A stretch of DNA of 51,325 nt from an uncultured Bacteroides sp. (GTDB taxonomy: Bacteria > Bacteroidota > Bacteroidia > Bacteroidales > Bacteroidaceae), in assembly GCA_947074275.1 (NCBI GenBank), contig CAMTPA010000010.1:1-51325 (forward strand), in the 5' to 3' direction. Each line of letters begins with the position of its first letter. Within the stretch, counting starts at the first letter, position 1. This document shows positions 8,354 to 17,175 of the stretch, one piece after another. The translations under genes were made by a program, and so were the position numbers. The notes under the pieces are model-generated. The model saw nothing but the letters and a program-made list of their open reading frames with translations, was not told where the DNA came from and searched no databases.

Positions 8354-10261
8354 ATGAAGATAGTATCAGTCTACGATTTAGAAAAGATTAAAAAACGTGC
8401 AGAAGCAAAATTGCAACTGCGTGAAGAGAGTAACCGCAAAACCGACGAACGTAGCTGCGGTTTAGCGGTGGGCACACCCCACTTGCAACTGTTGATTTGC
8501 GGTGGCACAGGGTGCAAGGCTTCCGATAGTCATAAGATAGCCGCTAATCTGCAACAAGTGATAAACGAAAACGGCATATCCAACAAGGTTGAAGTAATAA
8601 CTACCGGTTGCTTTGGCTTTTGCGAAAAAGGGCCTATTGTCAAAGTAATCCCCGACAATACGTTTTATGTGCAAGTGACTCCCGAAGATGCCGAGGAGAT
8701 AATAAAAGAACATATCATCGGCGGTCGGAAAATAGAACGCTTGCTCTATGTAGATCCGAAGACCGAACAAACGGTAAGCGACTCCAAACACATCGATTTT
8801 TATCGGAAGCAAATGCGAATAGCTCTGCGCAATTGCGGCTTGGTCGACCCTGAAAACATAGAGGAGTATGTGGCGCGCGATGGTTATTTTGCGTTGGCAA
8901 ACTGTTTGATTCATAAATCGAGCAAGTGGGTTATCGACGAAATTAAAAACTCCGGACTTCGTGGACGAGGAGGTGGTGGTTTTCCCACCGGTGTGAAGTG
9001 GGAGTATGCCCATCAGCAAAAAACGAATGAAAAATATGTAGTTTGCAATGCAGATGAGGGAGATCCCGGCGCATTTATGGATCGCTCTATTATGGAAGGC
9101 GACCCTCATTCCATCGTAGAAGCGATGGCTATTTGCGGATATGCCATTCAATCGTCGAAAGGGTTGGTTTACATACGTGCCGAATATCCACTTGCCATTC
9201 AACGGTTGAAAATAGCCATCGAGCAAGCACGCAATTACGGCTTGCTGGGCAACAATATATTGGGCACCGATTTCTGCTTTGATATAGAGATTCGTTTTGG
9301 TGCAGGTGCTTTTGTGTGTGGCGAAGAGACAGCTTTGATTCATTCGATGGAAGGCAAACGTGGAGAGCCTACGTTGAAACCGCCATTTCCTGCCGAGGTG
9401 GGTTACAAAGGCAAGCCAACCAATGTGAACAATGTAGAGACACTGGCCAACATTCCAATCATCTTGATAAATGGTGCTCATTGGTTTTCCTCCATCGGCA
9501 CAGAGCGTTCTAAAGGAACCAAAGTGTTTGCTTTAGCAGGAAAGATTAATAATGTAGGATTGATTGAAGTGCCAATGGGCACAACATTGCGTGAGGTAAT
9601 TTATGAAATTGGCGGTGGAATCAAAGGAGGAAAGAAGTTTAAAGCCGTGCAAACAGGTGGTCCCTCAGGTGGTTGTCTCACCGAAAAACATCTCGACACT
9701 CCCATCGATTTTGATAATCTCTTGGCGGTAGGTTCGATGATGGGTTCGGGAGGAATGATTGTAATGGATGAAGATGACTGTATGGTTTCGGTAGCTCGCT
9801 TCTATCTCGATTTCACGGTCGAAGAGTCGTGCGGCAAATGTACACCTTGTCGCATTGGAAATAAACGATTGCTCGAACTACTCAACAAAATAACCGAGGG
9901 AAAAGGAACAGAGCAAGACTTGCAGATGCTTTCTACACTCGGCAAAGTCATCAAAGACACTGCTCTGTGTGGCTTAGGACAAACATCGCCCAATCCCGTT
10001 TTATCTACTTTAGATAACTTTTACGATGAATATTTAGAGCACGTCAAAGATAAGACTTGCCGTGCTCATCAGTGCAAATCATTGTTGATGTACACAATAA
10101 ATCCCGAACTTTGCATTGGGTGTCATTTGTGTGCCAAAAACTGTCCTGCCGATGCCATTATTGGCACTCCTCGCAAACCACACGTCATCGTGCCCGAAAA
10201 ATGTATAAAATGTGGTATGTGTCTTGCTCGTTGTAAATTTAAAGCCATTACGGTCTGTTAA
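8354..10261 (+). CDS. hydB: [FeFe] hydrogenase HydB, NuoF-like FMN/Fe-S subunit
   Basis: This 635-aa subunit is of the HydABC type. Its N-terminal thioredoxin-like 2Fe-2S domain has CGGTGC and CFGFCEKGP. The NuoF core has GLRGRGGGGFPTGVKW (FMN/NADH loop), CNADEGDPGAFMDR and FGAGAFVCGEETALI, followed by an SLBB region and the 4Fe-4S motif ESCGKCTPCRIG. The C-terminal 2x[4Fe-4S] ferredoxin has CIGCHLCAKNCP and CIKCGMCLARC. In characterised HydABC complexes this subunit carries FMN and oxidises or reduces NAD(H) during electron bifurcation. An ATG at 8342 is possible, but the promoter spacing argues for 8354. It is first in a hydB-hydA-hydC operon, with a 13-nt gap to hydA. Confidence 0.93.
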   Translation: MKIVSVYDLEKIKKRAEAKLQLREESNRKTDERSCGLAVGTPHLQLLICGGTGCKASDSHKIAANLQQVINENGISNKVEVITTGCFGFCEKGPIVKVIPDNTFYVQVTPEDAEEIIKEHIIGGRKIERLLYVDPKTEQTVSDSKHIDFYRKQMRIALRNCGLVDPENIEEYVARDGYFALANCLIHKSSKWVIDEIKNSGLRGRGGGGFPTGVKWEYAHQQKTNEKYVVCNADEGDPGAFMDRSIMEGDPHSIVEAMAICGYAIQSSKGLVYIRAEYPLAIQRLKIAIEQARNYGLLGNNILGTDFCFDIEIRFGAGAFVCGEETALIHSMEGKRGEPTLKPPFPAEVGYKGKPTNVNNVETLANIPIILINGAHWFSSIGTERSKGTKVFALAGKINNVGLIEVPMGTTLREVIYEIGGGIKGGKKFKAVQTGGPSGGCLTEKHLDTPIDFDNLLAVGSMMGSGGMIVMDEDDCMVSVARFYLDFTVEESCGKCTPCRIGNKRLLELLNKITEGKGTEQDLQMLSTLGKVIKDTALCGLGQTSPNPVLSTLDNFYDEYLEHVKDKTCRAHQCKSLLMYTINPELCIGCHLCAKNCPADAIIGTPRKPHVIVPEKCIKCGMCLARCKFKAITVC

Positions 10262-10274
10262 TCCTTTTGCTCTT

Positions 10275-12041
10275 ATGAAAACAAATTCTATAACCTTGCA
10301 AATAGATGGTCATCCAATCACAGTGCCCCAAGGTGCTACTATTTTGGAGGCTGCTACCGAAATAGGTATCAATATCCCCACACTTTGTCACATCGACTTG
10401 AAGGGAACCTGTATAAAAAACAACCCTGCTTCTTGTAGAATATGTGTGGTTGAAGTAGCTGGACGAAAAAACTTGGCTCCTGCTTGTGCTACCCGTTGTA
10501 CCGAAGGAATGGTGGTGCGAACCAGTACGCTGCGTGTGATGAATGCACGAAAAATTGTAGCTGAACTTATTTTGTCCGATCACCCCAATGATTGTCTTAC
10601 CTGTCCGAAAGCAGGAAACTGTGAGTTGCAAAACTTGGCTCTGCGTTTCAATATACGCGAAATGCCTTTCAATGGTGGTGAGCTTTCTTTGCGTAAACGA
10701 GAAATAACCTCGTCAATTGTTCGCAATATGGATAAGTGTATCTATTGCCGTCGATGCGAAAGTGTGTGCAATGATGTGCAGACGGTGGGTGCATTGGGAG
10801 CTATTCGTCGGGGATTCAATACCACCATCGCACCAGCTTTCGATAAAAAAATGAGTGAAAGCGAATGTACTTACTGTGGACAATGTGTGGCTGTTTGCCC
10901 GGTGGGTGCTCTTACCGAACGCGACCACACCAATCGGTTGCTTGCCGATTTAGAGAATCCTGACAAGGTGGTTATTGTGCAAACAGCACCAGCAGTCCGT
11001 GTGGCGTTGGGAGAAGAGTTTGGATATGCGCCAGGCACATCGGTAACTGGAAAAATGGTTTATGCCTTGCGTGAGTTGGGTTTCGATTATGTGTTTGATA
11101 CCGATTTTGCTGCCGACCTCACCATTATGGAAGAAGGTGCAGAGGTGCTCGAACGTTTGACACGCTTTATTGAAGGAGATAAAACGGTGTGCTTGCCCAT
11201 TCTTACCTCTTGTTGCCCTGCTTGGGTGAATTTCTTTGAACATCATTTCCCCGACTTGTTGAATATTCCTTCTACAGCTCGCTCACCCCAGCAGATGTTT
11301 GGTTCGATTGCCAAGAGTTATTGGGCCGAAAAGATGGGAATACCTCGCGAAAAATTGGTGGTGGTTTCGATAATGCCTTGTTTGGCTAAGAAATACGAAT
11401 GTGATCGCGATGAATTTAAAGTAAACAATAACCCCGATGTGGATTACTCCATTTCTACTCGCGAACTGGCTACCTTGATAAAGCGAGCCAATATTGGTTT
11501 TCGTTTGGTGCCCGATAGCGAGTTCGATAACCCATTGGGTGAATCTACTGGAGCGGCTGTGATTTTTGGAACTACTGGAGGAGTGATGGAAGCTGCATTG
11601 CGTTCCGTCTACGAAATCTATACAGGCAATACACTGGAGAAAATTGACTTTGAAGAGGTGCGCGGTTTGCAAGGTGTGCGTCGTGCCACAATTTGCCTGA
11701 ATGGTTTTGAATTGAAAGTAGGTATAGCTCACGGATTGGGTAATGCCCGGCATCTGCTCGACGACATTCGTAATGGGAATAACGAATACCACGCAATCGA
11801 GATTATGGCGTGTCCCGGTGGTTGCATCGGTGGTGGTGGACAGCCTTTGCATCACGGCAGAAGCGAGGTGCTATATGCTCGTTCGGAGGCGTTGTATGCC
11901 GAAGACCGAAACAAGCCTTTGCGGAAATCGCATCAAAACCCATATATTCAAAAGCTCTATGAAGAGTTTTTAGGTAAACCGCTAAGTGAGAAAGCGCATC
12001 ATCTGCTTCACACGCATTATTTTAATAAATCAGTTGATTAA
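10275..12041 (+). CDS. hydA: [FeFe] hydrogenase catalytic subunit HydA
   Basis: This 588-aa group A [FeFe] hydrogenase has cofactor sites readable in order: 2Fe-2S (C46, C54, C57, C71), His-Cys3 4Fe-4S (H103, C107, C110, C116) and two 4Fe-4S clusters (C155/158/161/165 and C198/201/204/208). H-cluster motifs are L1 TSCCPAW (C313 proton relay, C314 ligand), L2 IMPCLAKKYE (C369) and L3 EIMACPGGCIGGGGQP (C513, C517). A small-subunit-like tail follows. All H-cluster residues are intact, so an active enzyme is expected. The start at 10275 is chosen because MKTNSITLQIDG opens the ferredoxin domain. The HydE/F/G maturases must be encoded elsewhere. Confidence 0.97.
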   Translation: MKTNSITLQIDGHPITVPQGATILEAATEIGINIPTLCHIDLKGTCIKNNPASCRICVVEVAGRKNLAPACATRCTEGMVVRTSTLRVMNARKIVAELILSDHPNDCLTCPKAGNCELQNLALRFNIREMPFNGGELSLRKREITSSIVRNMDKCIYCRRCESVCNDVQTVGALGAIRRGFNTTIAPAFDKKMSESECTYCGQCVAVCPVGALTERDHTNRLLADLENPDKVVIVQTAPAVRVALGEEFGYAPGTSVTGKMVYALRELGFDYVFDTDFAADLTIMEEGAEVLERLTRFIEGDKTVCLPILTSCCPAWVNFFEHHFPDLLNIPSTARSPQQMFGSIAKSYWAEKMGIPREKLVVVSIMPCLAKKYECDRDEFKVNNNPDVDYSISTRELATLIKRANIGFRLVPDSEFDNPLGESTGAAVIFGTTGGVMEAALRSVYEIYTGNTLEKIDFEEVRGLQGVRRATICLNGFELKVGIAHGLGNARHLLDDIRNGNNEYHAIEIMACPGGCIGGGGQPLHHGRSEVLYARSEALYAEDRNKPLRKSHQNPYIQKLYEEFLGKPLSEKAHHLLHTHYFNKSVD

Positions 12042-12063
12042 CCCCTCTAAATTCATAAAGTGT

Positions 12064-12540
12064 ATGCCTGAAATGAAAATTGCTTGTAGTGCAGCATCGC
12101 AGATAAAATCGATTTGCGAGAAGTTTGGAAACGATGCGGGGGAATTGATACACATCCTTCACGAAGTGCAACATCTGTATGGCTATTTGCCCGAAGAGGT
12201 GCAACGCATCATAGCGCATCAGTTGGCTATACCTGTTTCGAGGGTTTATGGCGTGGTGACTTTTTATACCTACTTCACGATGACTCCTAAAGGGAAGCAT
12301 CCCATTTCTGTGTGTATGGGAACAGCTTGCTATGTGCGGGGAGCCGAAAAGATATTGGAGGAGTTGAAACGTGTGCTCGATATTGAAATAGGTGAAACTA
12401 CGGCCGATGGAAAATTCTCTTTGGATTGTCTCCGGTGTGTAGGTGCTTGCGGTTTGGCACCAGTAGTGATGATTGGAGAGAAGGTTTACGGACGGTTGGA
12501 ACAAATAGACATAAAGCGCATCATCGAAGAGTTGGAATAG
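12064..12540 (+). CDS. hydC: [FeFe] hydrogenase HydC, NuoE-like 2Fe-2S subunit
   Basis: This 158-aa NuoE/HydC-type protein has an N-terminal helical bundle (IHILHEVQHLYGYLPEEV), then the thioredoxin-fold 2Fe-2S site with spacing CX4C (C84, C89) and CX3C (C125, C129). It shuttles electrons between the NADH/FMN subunit and HydA. I take the ATG at 12064 since the upstream open frame would overlap the hydA end. It is the last gene of the operon; repeat array B begins 18 nt after its stop. The gene order B-A-C differs from the C-B-A order of Thermotoga. Confidence 0.93.
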   Translation: MPEMKIACSAASQIKSICEKFGNDAGELIHILHEVQHLYGYLPEEVQRIIAHQLAIPVSRVYGVVTFYTYFTMTPKGKHPISVCMGTACYVRGAEKILEELKRVLDIEIGETTADGKFSLDCLRCVGACGLAPVVMIGEKVYGRLEQIDIKRIIEELE

Positions 12541-12557
12541 CTTTTTCTAAGCTCTTG

Positions 12558-12638
12558 TATCAGATATTCATATTCAGTGTCTTGGATATGAATATCTGAT
12601 GTGATAACTATTCATATTTGATTTGCAGAATATAAATA
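12558..12638. repeat. 22-bp periodic repeat array B (4 units) with 15-bp inverted repeat
   Basis: Cores start at 12558, 12580, 12602 and 12624: TATCAGATATTCATA, TCTTGGATATGAATA, TGATAACTATTCATA and TGCAGAATATAAATA. The first two units also form a perfect 15-bp dyad: 12559-12573 is the reverse complement of 12586-12600 (12-nt loop). It follows hydC by 18 nt and could act as a transcript-end hairpin, though no T-run follows. Confidence 0.85.
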
Positions 12639-12699
12639 ATCTCCTTTCTACCAATCGGTCAATAAAAAAATACCTCAAAGACTGTTTTCTTTTTCTTTT

Positions 12700-12761
12700 A
12701 TAAAACCCCGGTTCTTGTTGAATAAAACCTTGCTTTTATTCAACAAGAACCGGGGTTTTAT
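12700..12761. terminator. Perfect 28-bp inverted repeat, bidirectional terminator
   Basis: Arm 12700-12727 is the exact reverse complement of 12734-12761, with a 6-nt loop (CCTTGC). The GC-rich middle ACCCCGGTTCTTGTTG is flanked by A/T tracts, giving a T-run on either strand. It lies 160 nt after hydC and before the DUF3332 promoter. The stretch 12762-12887 shows no gene. Confidence 0.8.
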
Positions 12762-12887
12762 TTTGGTGCAGAGTAGTGTGGGCAGCAAGCACGAAGAAGT
12801 GTTCTGACTCTTTCTGCTCAATGTAAAATATTGCGCTCGATGTTGTTGATGATTTTGTGACAGTAGACCCGTAGTTAGTGTGTGTGT

Positions 12888-12919
12888 TTTGGATTATTGG
12901 TAGGAAAAAACTATATTTG
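12888..12919 (+). promoter_or_regulatory. Promoter of the DUF3332 lipoprotein gene
   Basis: TTTG (12888-12891), a 20-nt spacer and TATATTTG (12912-12919) fit the Bacteroidetes consensus. The leader to the ATG at 13069 would be about 140 nt, AT-rich. I see no recognised riboswitch in it. Confidence 0.7.
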
Positions 12920-13068
12920 CAACGTTTTTCGTTGATTTTTCCGAAAATTATGGCAGACTACTAAATATATGGTAATATGTCTTTTATATGAAAACACATT
13001 CGTTTGATACGACATAAATAGGCAGAATACATCATTTTATTCACAAAATAAATATTTAAAATTAAGTT

Positions 13069-13623
13069 ATGAGAAAAAGCAAATTCACGCTATTAGTAGC
13101 ATTTGCATTGTGTGGCAGCATGTTGTTTAGCTCGTGCGTAGGTTCTTTTGGTTTGTTCAACCGTCTTTCTTCTTGGAATCAATCGGTAGGAAATAAGTTT
13201 GTAAACGAGCTTGTATTTTTAGCTCTCAACATCATTCCTGTGTATGGTGTAGCTTATTTGGCCGATGCTTTGGTTATCAACTCTATCGAATTTTGGTCGG
13301 GATCGAACCCTATGGCTAATGTTGGTGATGTGAAGAAAGTAAAAGGAAACAATGGCAACTATATGGTAGAGACATTGGAAGATGGTTACTCTATCTCGAA
13401 AGAAGGTGAGCAAATAGCTATGGACTTAATCTACAACCAAGATACTGATACTTGGAATGTGGTTTCGGAAGGTGAAGTGAAAGAGCTTCTTAAAATGAAC
13501 AACGACGGCACTGCTCAGTTGTATTTGCCCAACGGCTCTTCTACTACTGTGACATTGGATGCAGCAGGTATGATGGCTGCACATCAGCTTGTAGAGAGCA
13601 ATCTATATTTTGCTGCTCGCTAA
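13069..13623 (+). CDS. DUF3332-type lipoprotein
   Basis: The product is a 184-aa predicted lipoprotein with a signal peptide and lipobox LFSSC (C23), then GSFGLFNRLSSWNQSVGNKFVNELVFLALNIIPVYG.. and a domain ending in a Val/Thr-rich repeat. The N-terminal FGLFN..WN..VGNKFVNELVF segment is what I recognise as the DUF3332 family of Bacteroidetes. The function is unknown. A hydrophobic stretch after the lipobox (residues 46-72) may sit in the membrane. It has its own promoter and a strong terminator shared with tamL, so it is monocistronic. Confidence 0.85.
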   Translation: MRKSKFTLLVAFALCGSMLFSSCVGSFGLFNRLSSWNQSVGNKFVNELVFLALNIIPVYGVAYLADALVINSIEFWSGSNPMANVGDVKKVKGNNGNYMVETLEDGYSISKEGEQIAMDLIYNQDTDTWNVVSEGEVKELLKMNNDGTAQLYLPNGSSTTVTLDAAGMMAAHQLVESNLYFAAR

Positions 13624-13648
13624 TATAGGGCTTTACTTAGCAAAATAA

Positions 13649-13698
13649 AAACATCCACTTTTGCACTTGTATCAAAACAAGTCCGAAAGTGGATGTTT
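13649..13698. terminator. Bidirectional terminator between DUF3332 and tamL genes
   Basis: AAACATCCACTTT (13649-13661) pairs perfectly with AAAGTGGATGTTT (13686-13698). An inner ACTTGT/ACAAGT pair shortens the loop, and a T-run follows on the plus strand. Confidence 0.8.
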
Positions 13699-13721
13699 CT
13701 TTTTTCTACGAAGCTCTATCA

Positions 13722-16031
13722 TCAAAACGGATAGCCCACTGCGAAGTGAAATGCAAAGTCGCGTTTAAAGTTGGGGTGTATGATAGGCCATCGTTGCTTT
13801 CCGCTTTCGTAGGCTGGGTTCAAGGCTTTCATACCACCATCAAAACGAAGAATGAAAAAGTTCAAATCCATTCGCAATCCCAACCCATAAGCCAATGCTA
13901 TCTGTTTGTAGAATGAGTTGAACTTAAACTCGCCGCCCGGTTGATTTTCGTATTCACGAATAGTCCAGATGTTGCCGGCATCAATAAAAATAGCTCCCTG
14001 AAATTTCCAAAACAACTTGCTTCGATACTCCACGCTACCGCCCAAGCGAATATCTCCCGACTGATTGAGCAGATTGCCATCGCCGGGAAAAGAGCCTGGC
14101 CCAAGTTCGCGCACGGCCCAGCCACGCACGCTATTGGCACCACCCGCAAAATATTGTTTCTCGAATGGAATGGTGCGCACGTTGCCATAGGGCACAGCAA
14201 CTCCCAGCCCGATATGGAATGCAATAGAGTTTCTCTCGTCGATTGCTATGTTTTTGGCATAATCAAAATCTCCCTTTATATACTGCGCATACGGGATACC
14301 TAAAATTGTATATTCGCCATCACTGTTTTTGCGAATGTTGGCCATCTTCGAAATGGCATACATCAGATTGCCTGCTGCCTCTACGTTTACGCGTATCGTA
14401 TAGGATGTAGTGTTTAGTGCGTTGGTTGCCAGCCCTCCTGCGCTGTTGAATTGATAACTATATCCCATACGCACTATCAGGCGACTTTTATAATTGTATT
14501 CAAAAATGTGATTTTGTCCTTTGTCTATGTAGTCTTCTCGAAATTTAGGCGAAATCCACGGTAGATACAAATAGCCAACATCAATCAAGTCGAACTTATG
14601 TTGATTGCGTTGTCGCTCTGTCCATTTATAACTCCACGAGGCTGAAGCCACAGTTCGCGAAAATTCGGGACGAAGTTGATAGTTGTATTGCAAGCCAAAC
14701 TCGGTGGTAGCTCTGATTTTACTTTTAAAATTTGAGCTCAAAAAAGGAAAGAGAAAATTGGGAAAGTTGATGCTGCTCTCTACACCATACTCTACATAAT
14801 TGTTGTTTCTATACTCACCTTGCAGACCGCTAATGGCTTCGTAGGCACCACGTAGCTTTATCATAAATGTTTCGGAACCTCTGAATAAGTTGCGGTGTTG
14901 AAATGAAACGGAGGCTGCTGCCCCCAAATCACCTGCCGAGTTGGTTCCTTCCAGTTCGAATGAAATTGATTTATGTTTGCTTTTGGTAAGCATAATATAG
15001 CAATTCAGTTTTGAACTATCATTCACTTGAGTTTCAAAAAAACGAATGTTCGTATATTTTAGTGCGTTAAGTCTCCCGAAATAGCTATACATCCGTTGCA
15101 CTTTGCGTTCGTCATATAAATCGCCAGGCCGAAAACGAAGATTATCTACCAGCAAATCGGGGCGTAAATAGAGACGGTCTTTATAATAGATGGGAGTGTT
15201 TTTGTAGTGCAACGAATCGTTTATTTCTATGCTGTTCAGTGCCGATGATTGCAGCATATCATATTCGGTGATGAAGTTGATTTTATTGATCGTGAACTGT
15301 TGGTGATTGTGTGGTTCGTCTGATGCGTGTGCCTTGTATGGCAGCAGATGAAGAGTAAGCTCTACATCGCCACTTCCTCGAATGGTGTCGGCGGTGTAGG
15401 AAATAAAATCCTTATTGAATTTGTAATAACCATTGCGTTGCAAGTAGTTAGTAATGCGTTGTCGTTCTTCATCCAATGTATTCACATCAAACAGCATTCC
15501 TTCTTTCAATAGCGAGCTGAGTGTGTCTTTTTTCAGGTATTGTGCTATTAGCGAATCCTGAATATCATATTGTAGAGATTGGATGGTGTATGGCTTTCCA
15601 GCCGATACTTCGTAATGGAGTTTTAATTTCTTTTTCTTTGTGTGGGTAGTTTGTTTTACGGTCGCATTCATATATCCCATATTTTGCACCGCTTTTGTTA
15701 GCTCCAATTGCGAACGCACCGCTTCTTGTTCGTTGTAAATCACAGGAGCATCACCCACTTTTTTTAAGAAACGATTAATCCATTTAGAAGAGTCTCTTCC
15801 CGAAAGGCTATAAACAGAGAGTTGTGTTTTGAATAGATTGAACCATTTGGAGTTGGGATTTTGTCGTACATATTGTCTCAGATTAGAAGGCTTAACATCT
15901 TTGTTGTCGGAAGTGATTTTAATATCATCCAATAAATAATCGCCATCCGGAACAAACTTTGTAGCGGAACAAGAACTTAATGTCAGTATGACTAATAAGG
16001 AAAATAATACGAAAAGATGGTCTCTCCTCAT
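13722..16031 (-). CDS. tamL: TamL, lipoprotein-type Omp85 family outer-membrane protein
   Basis: This 769-aa Omp85 protein has an N-terminal lipobox (TLSSC, C21), POTRA-like domains to about residue 370, then a 16-stranded-barrel region. The conserved lid-lock motif VRGW is in FAGGANSVRGWAVRELGPG and the chain ends in F. The lipid-anchored Omp85 with this layout is the TamL type of Bacteroidetes, counterpart of TamA, which with TamB takes part in outer-membrane protein or lipid transfer. No tamB lies in the window. It is divergent from a SpoU methyltransferase gene. A -7 box TATATTTG lies on the minus strand (16065-16072), 33 nt upstream. Confidence 0.88.
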   Translation of the reverse strand: MRRDHLFVLFSLLVILTLSSCSATKFVPDGDYLLDDIKITSDNKDVKPSNLRQYVRQNPNSKWFNLFKTQLSVYSLSGRDSSKWINRFLKKVGDAPVIYNEQEAVRSQLELTKAVQNMGYMNATVKQTTHTKKKKLKLHYEVSAGKPYTIQSLQYDIQDSLIAQYLKKDTLSSLLKEGMLFDVNTLDEERQRITNYLQRNGYYKFNKDFISYTADTIRGSGDVELTLHLLPYKAHASDEPHNHQQFTINKINFITEYDMLQSSALNSIEINDSLHYKNTPIYYKDRLYLRPDLLVDNLRFRPGDLYDERKVQRMYSYFGRLNALKYTNIRFFETQVNDSSKLNCYIMLTKSKHKSISFELEGTNSAGDLGAAASVSFQHRNLFRGSETFMIKLRGAYEAISGLQGEYRNNNYVEYGVESSINFPNFLFPFLSSNFKSKIRATTEFGLQYNYQLRPEFSRTVASASWSYKWTERQRNQHKFDLIDVGYLYLPWISPKFREDYIDKGQNHIFEYNYKSRLIVRMGYSYQFNSAGGLATNALNTTSYTIRVNVEAAGNLMYAISKMANIRKNSDGEYTILGIPYAQYIKGDFDYAKNIAIDERNSIAFHIGLGVAVPYGNVRTIPFEKQYFAGGANSVRGWAVRELGPGSFPGDGNLLNQSGDIRLGGSVEYRSKLFWKFQGAIFIDAGNIWTIREYENQPGGEFKFNSFYKQIALAYGLGLRMDLNFFILRFDGGMKALNPAYESGKQRWPIIHPNFKRDFAFHFAVGYPF

Positions 16032-16159
16032 TTGGAAATTTTAAAATGGCGATAAATAAGAAAGCAAATATAATGAATTTGAGTACAACAATTGTTTTGA
16101 TAGATTAAAAAAATATAGAAAATGGATGGTCAAACAGAGTGTGTTTAAGATTATCTTTA

Positions 16160-16167
16160 TAGATTTG
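16160..16167 (+). promoter_or_regulatory. -7 box for the SpoU methyltransferase gene
   Basis: TAGATTTG fits TAnnTTTG and lies 21 nt before the ATG at 16189. No clear -33 box was found. The opposite strand of the same gap has TATATTTG (16065-16072) for tamL. Confidence 0.45.
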
Positions 16168-16188
16168 TATCTCAAATAAGATTTCATT

Positions 16189-16953
16189 ATGGCATTATTG
16201 AGCAAAAACAAAATTAAATATATCCGTTCATTAGAGCTTAAAAAGCATCGTAAAGAAGAGAATGTGTTTATAGCCGAAGGTCCAAAATTGGTGAACGATT
16301 TGTTGGGTCACTTTAAATGTAAGACAATTCTATGTACTCAGCAATGGTTTCAAAAACACCCCAATGTTCAGGCCGATGAAATTCTTGCAGTGACTGAAGA
16401 TGAACTGTCGAGAAGCAGTTTGCTGAAAACACCACAATCGGTATTAGCTATATTTGAACAACCACGCCGTAATGTAGATAGTTCTGTTCTGAAAAAATCA
16501 CTTTGTTTGGCTTTGGATGATATACAAGACCCTGGCAATTTGGGCACTATCATTCGTGTAGCCGATTGGTTTGGAATAGAGCATATTTTTTGTTCGCTCG
16601 GAACAGTCGATGTTTACAACCCTAAAACCGTTCAAGCTACGATGGGGGCACTTGCTCGCGTGCAGGTGCATTACATATCGTTGTCTCAGCTCATTGCCTC
16701 TGCCGAAAATGTGCCAGTATATGGCACTTTTTTGGACGGTGAAAATATGTATAATGAAAAGCTAACTCAGAATGGACTTATTGTGATGGGTAATGAAGGT
16801 AATGGAATAGGAGAGGAGATAGAAAGGCTAATAAACAGAAAGCTTTATATTCCCAATTATCCGCCAACTCGCGAAACATCCGAATCGCTCAATGTAGCAG
16901 TGGCTACTTCAATTGTTTGCGCTGAGTTTCGCCGACAGGCTTCATTAAGATAA
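16189..16953 (+). CDS. TrmH/SpoU-family RNA 2'-O-methyltransferase
   Basis: This 254-aa SPOUT methyltransferase has a substrate-binding N-terminal part followed by the three knot motifs: DDIQDPGNLGTIIRVADWFG (motif 1), LIVMGNEGNGIGEE (motif 2) and IPNYPPTRETSESLNVAVATSI (motif 3). The target rRNA or tRNA nucleotide cannot be read from sequence; RlmB-like activity is likely. The last 50 nt overlap, on opposite strands, the end of the 83-aa gene at 16904. Confidence 0.93.
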   Translation: MALLSKNKIKYIRSLELKKHRKEENVFIAEGPKLVNDLLGHFKCKTILCTQQWFQKHPNVQADEILAVTEDELSRSSLLKTPQSVLAIFEQPRRNVDSSVLKKSLCLALDDIQDPGNLGTIIRVADWFGIEHIFCSLGTVDVYNPKTVQATMGALARVQVHYISLSQLIASAENVPVYGTFLDGENMYNEKLTQNGLIVMGNEGNGIGEEIERLINRKLYIPNYPPTRETSESLNVAVATSIVCAEFRRQASLR

Positions 16954-17155
16954 AATCGAAAGGATATAAATGGTAGGCTACAATATGCTTACCATTTTTT
17001 TTTAGTTCAATAACTCCTGGAAGCCATTCGGTTGATTCAGTTTCTTCTAATAGGGGGAAATAACGCACCACCTCTTCGTTTTCTAACTCCACTACATATT
17101 GTTTGAGGTGTTCGCCATCAACAGTAATCACATAATGAGACGCAAATCGTTTCAT
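16904..17155 (-). CDS. Small conserved-looking protein of unknown function
   Basis: This 83-aa protein has no motif I recognise. It is predicted as a beta-rich single domain with regular alternation: HYVITVDGEHLKQYVVELEN, then a charged loop and HIVAYHLYPFDFILMKP. It lies 20 nt after the DUF4296 gene in the same direction, so it is probably the last gene of the ileS operon. Its 3' end overlaps the convergent methyltransferase gene by 50 nt. Reality is supported by operon spacing and protein-like composition. Confidence 0.7.
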   Translation of the reverse strand: MKRFASHYVITVDGEHLKQYVVELENEEVVRYFPLLEETESTEWLPGVIELKKNGKHIVAYHLYPFDFILMKPVGETQRKQLK

Positions 17156-17175
17156 AACACACGTACTATTTTACC

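Noticed and set aside
8462..9481. 339-codon reverse-strand open frame inside hydB
   Set aside because: It lies wholly within a well-supported coding region, has no protein-like motif pattern and no promoter.
11572..11855. Long reverse-strand open frames inside hydA
   Set aside because: They are shadows of a gene whose motifs are complete; products are His/Thr/Ser-rich without any domain.
12762..13068. A structured leader or riboswitch ahead of the DUF3332 gene
   Set aside because: The leader of about 140 nt is AT-rich, and I could not find conserved riboswitch elements or a stable stem.
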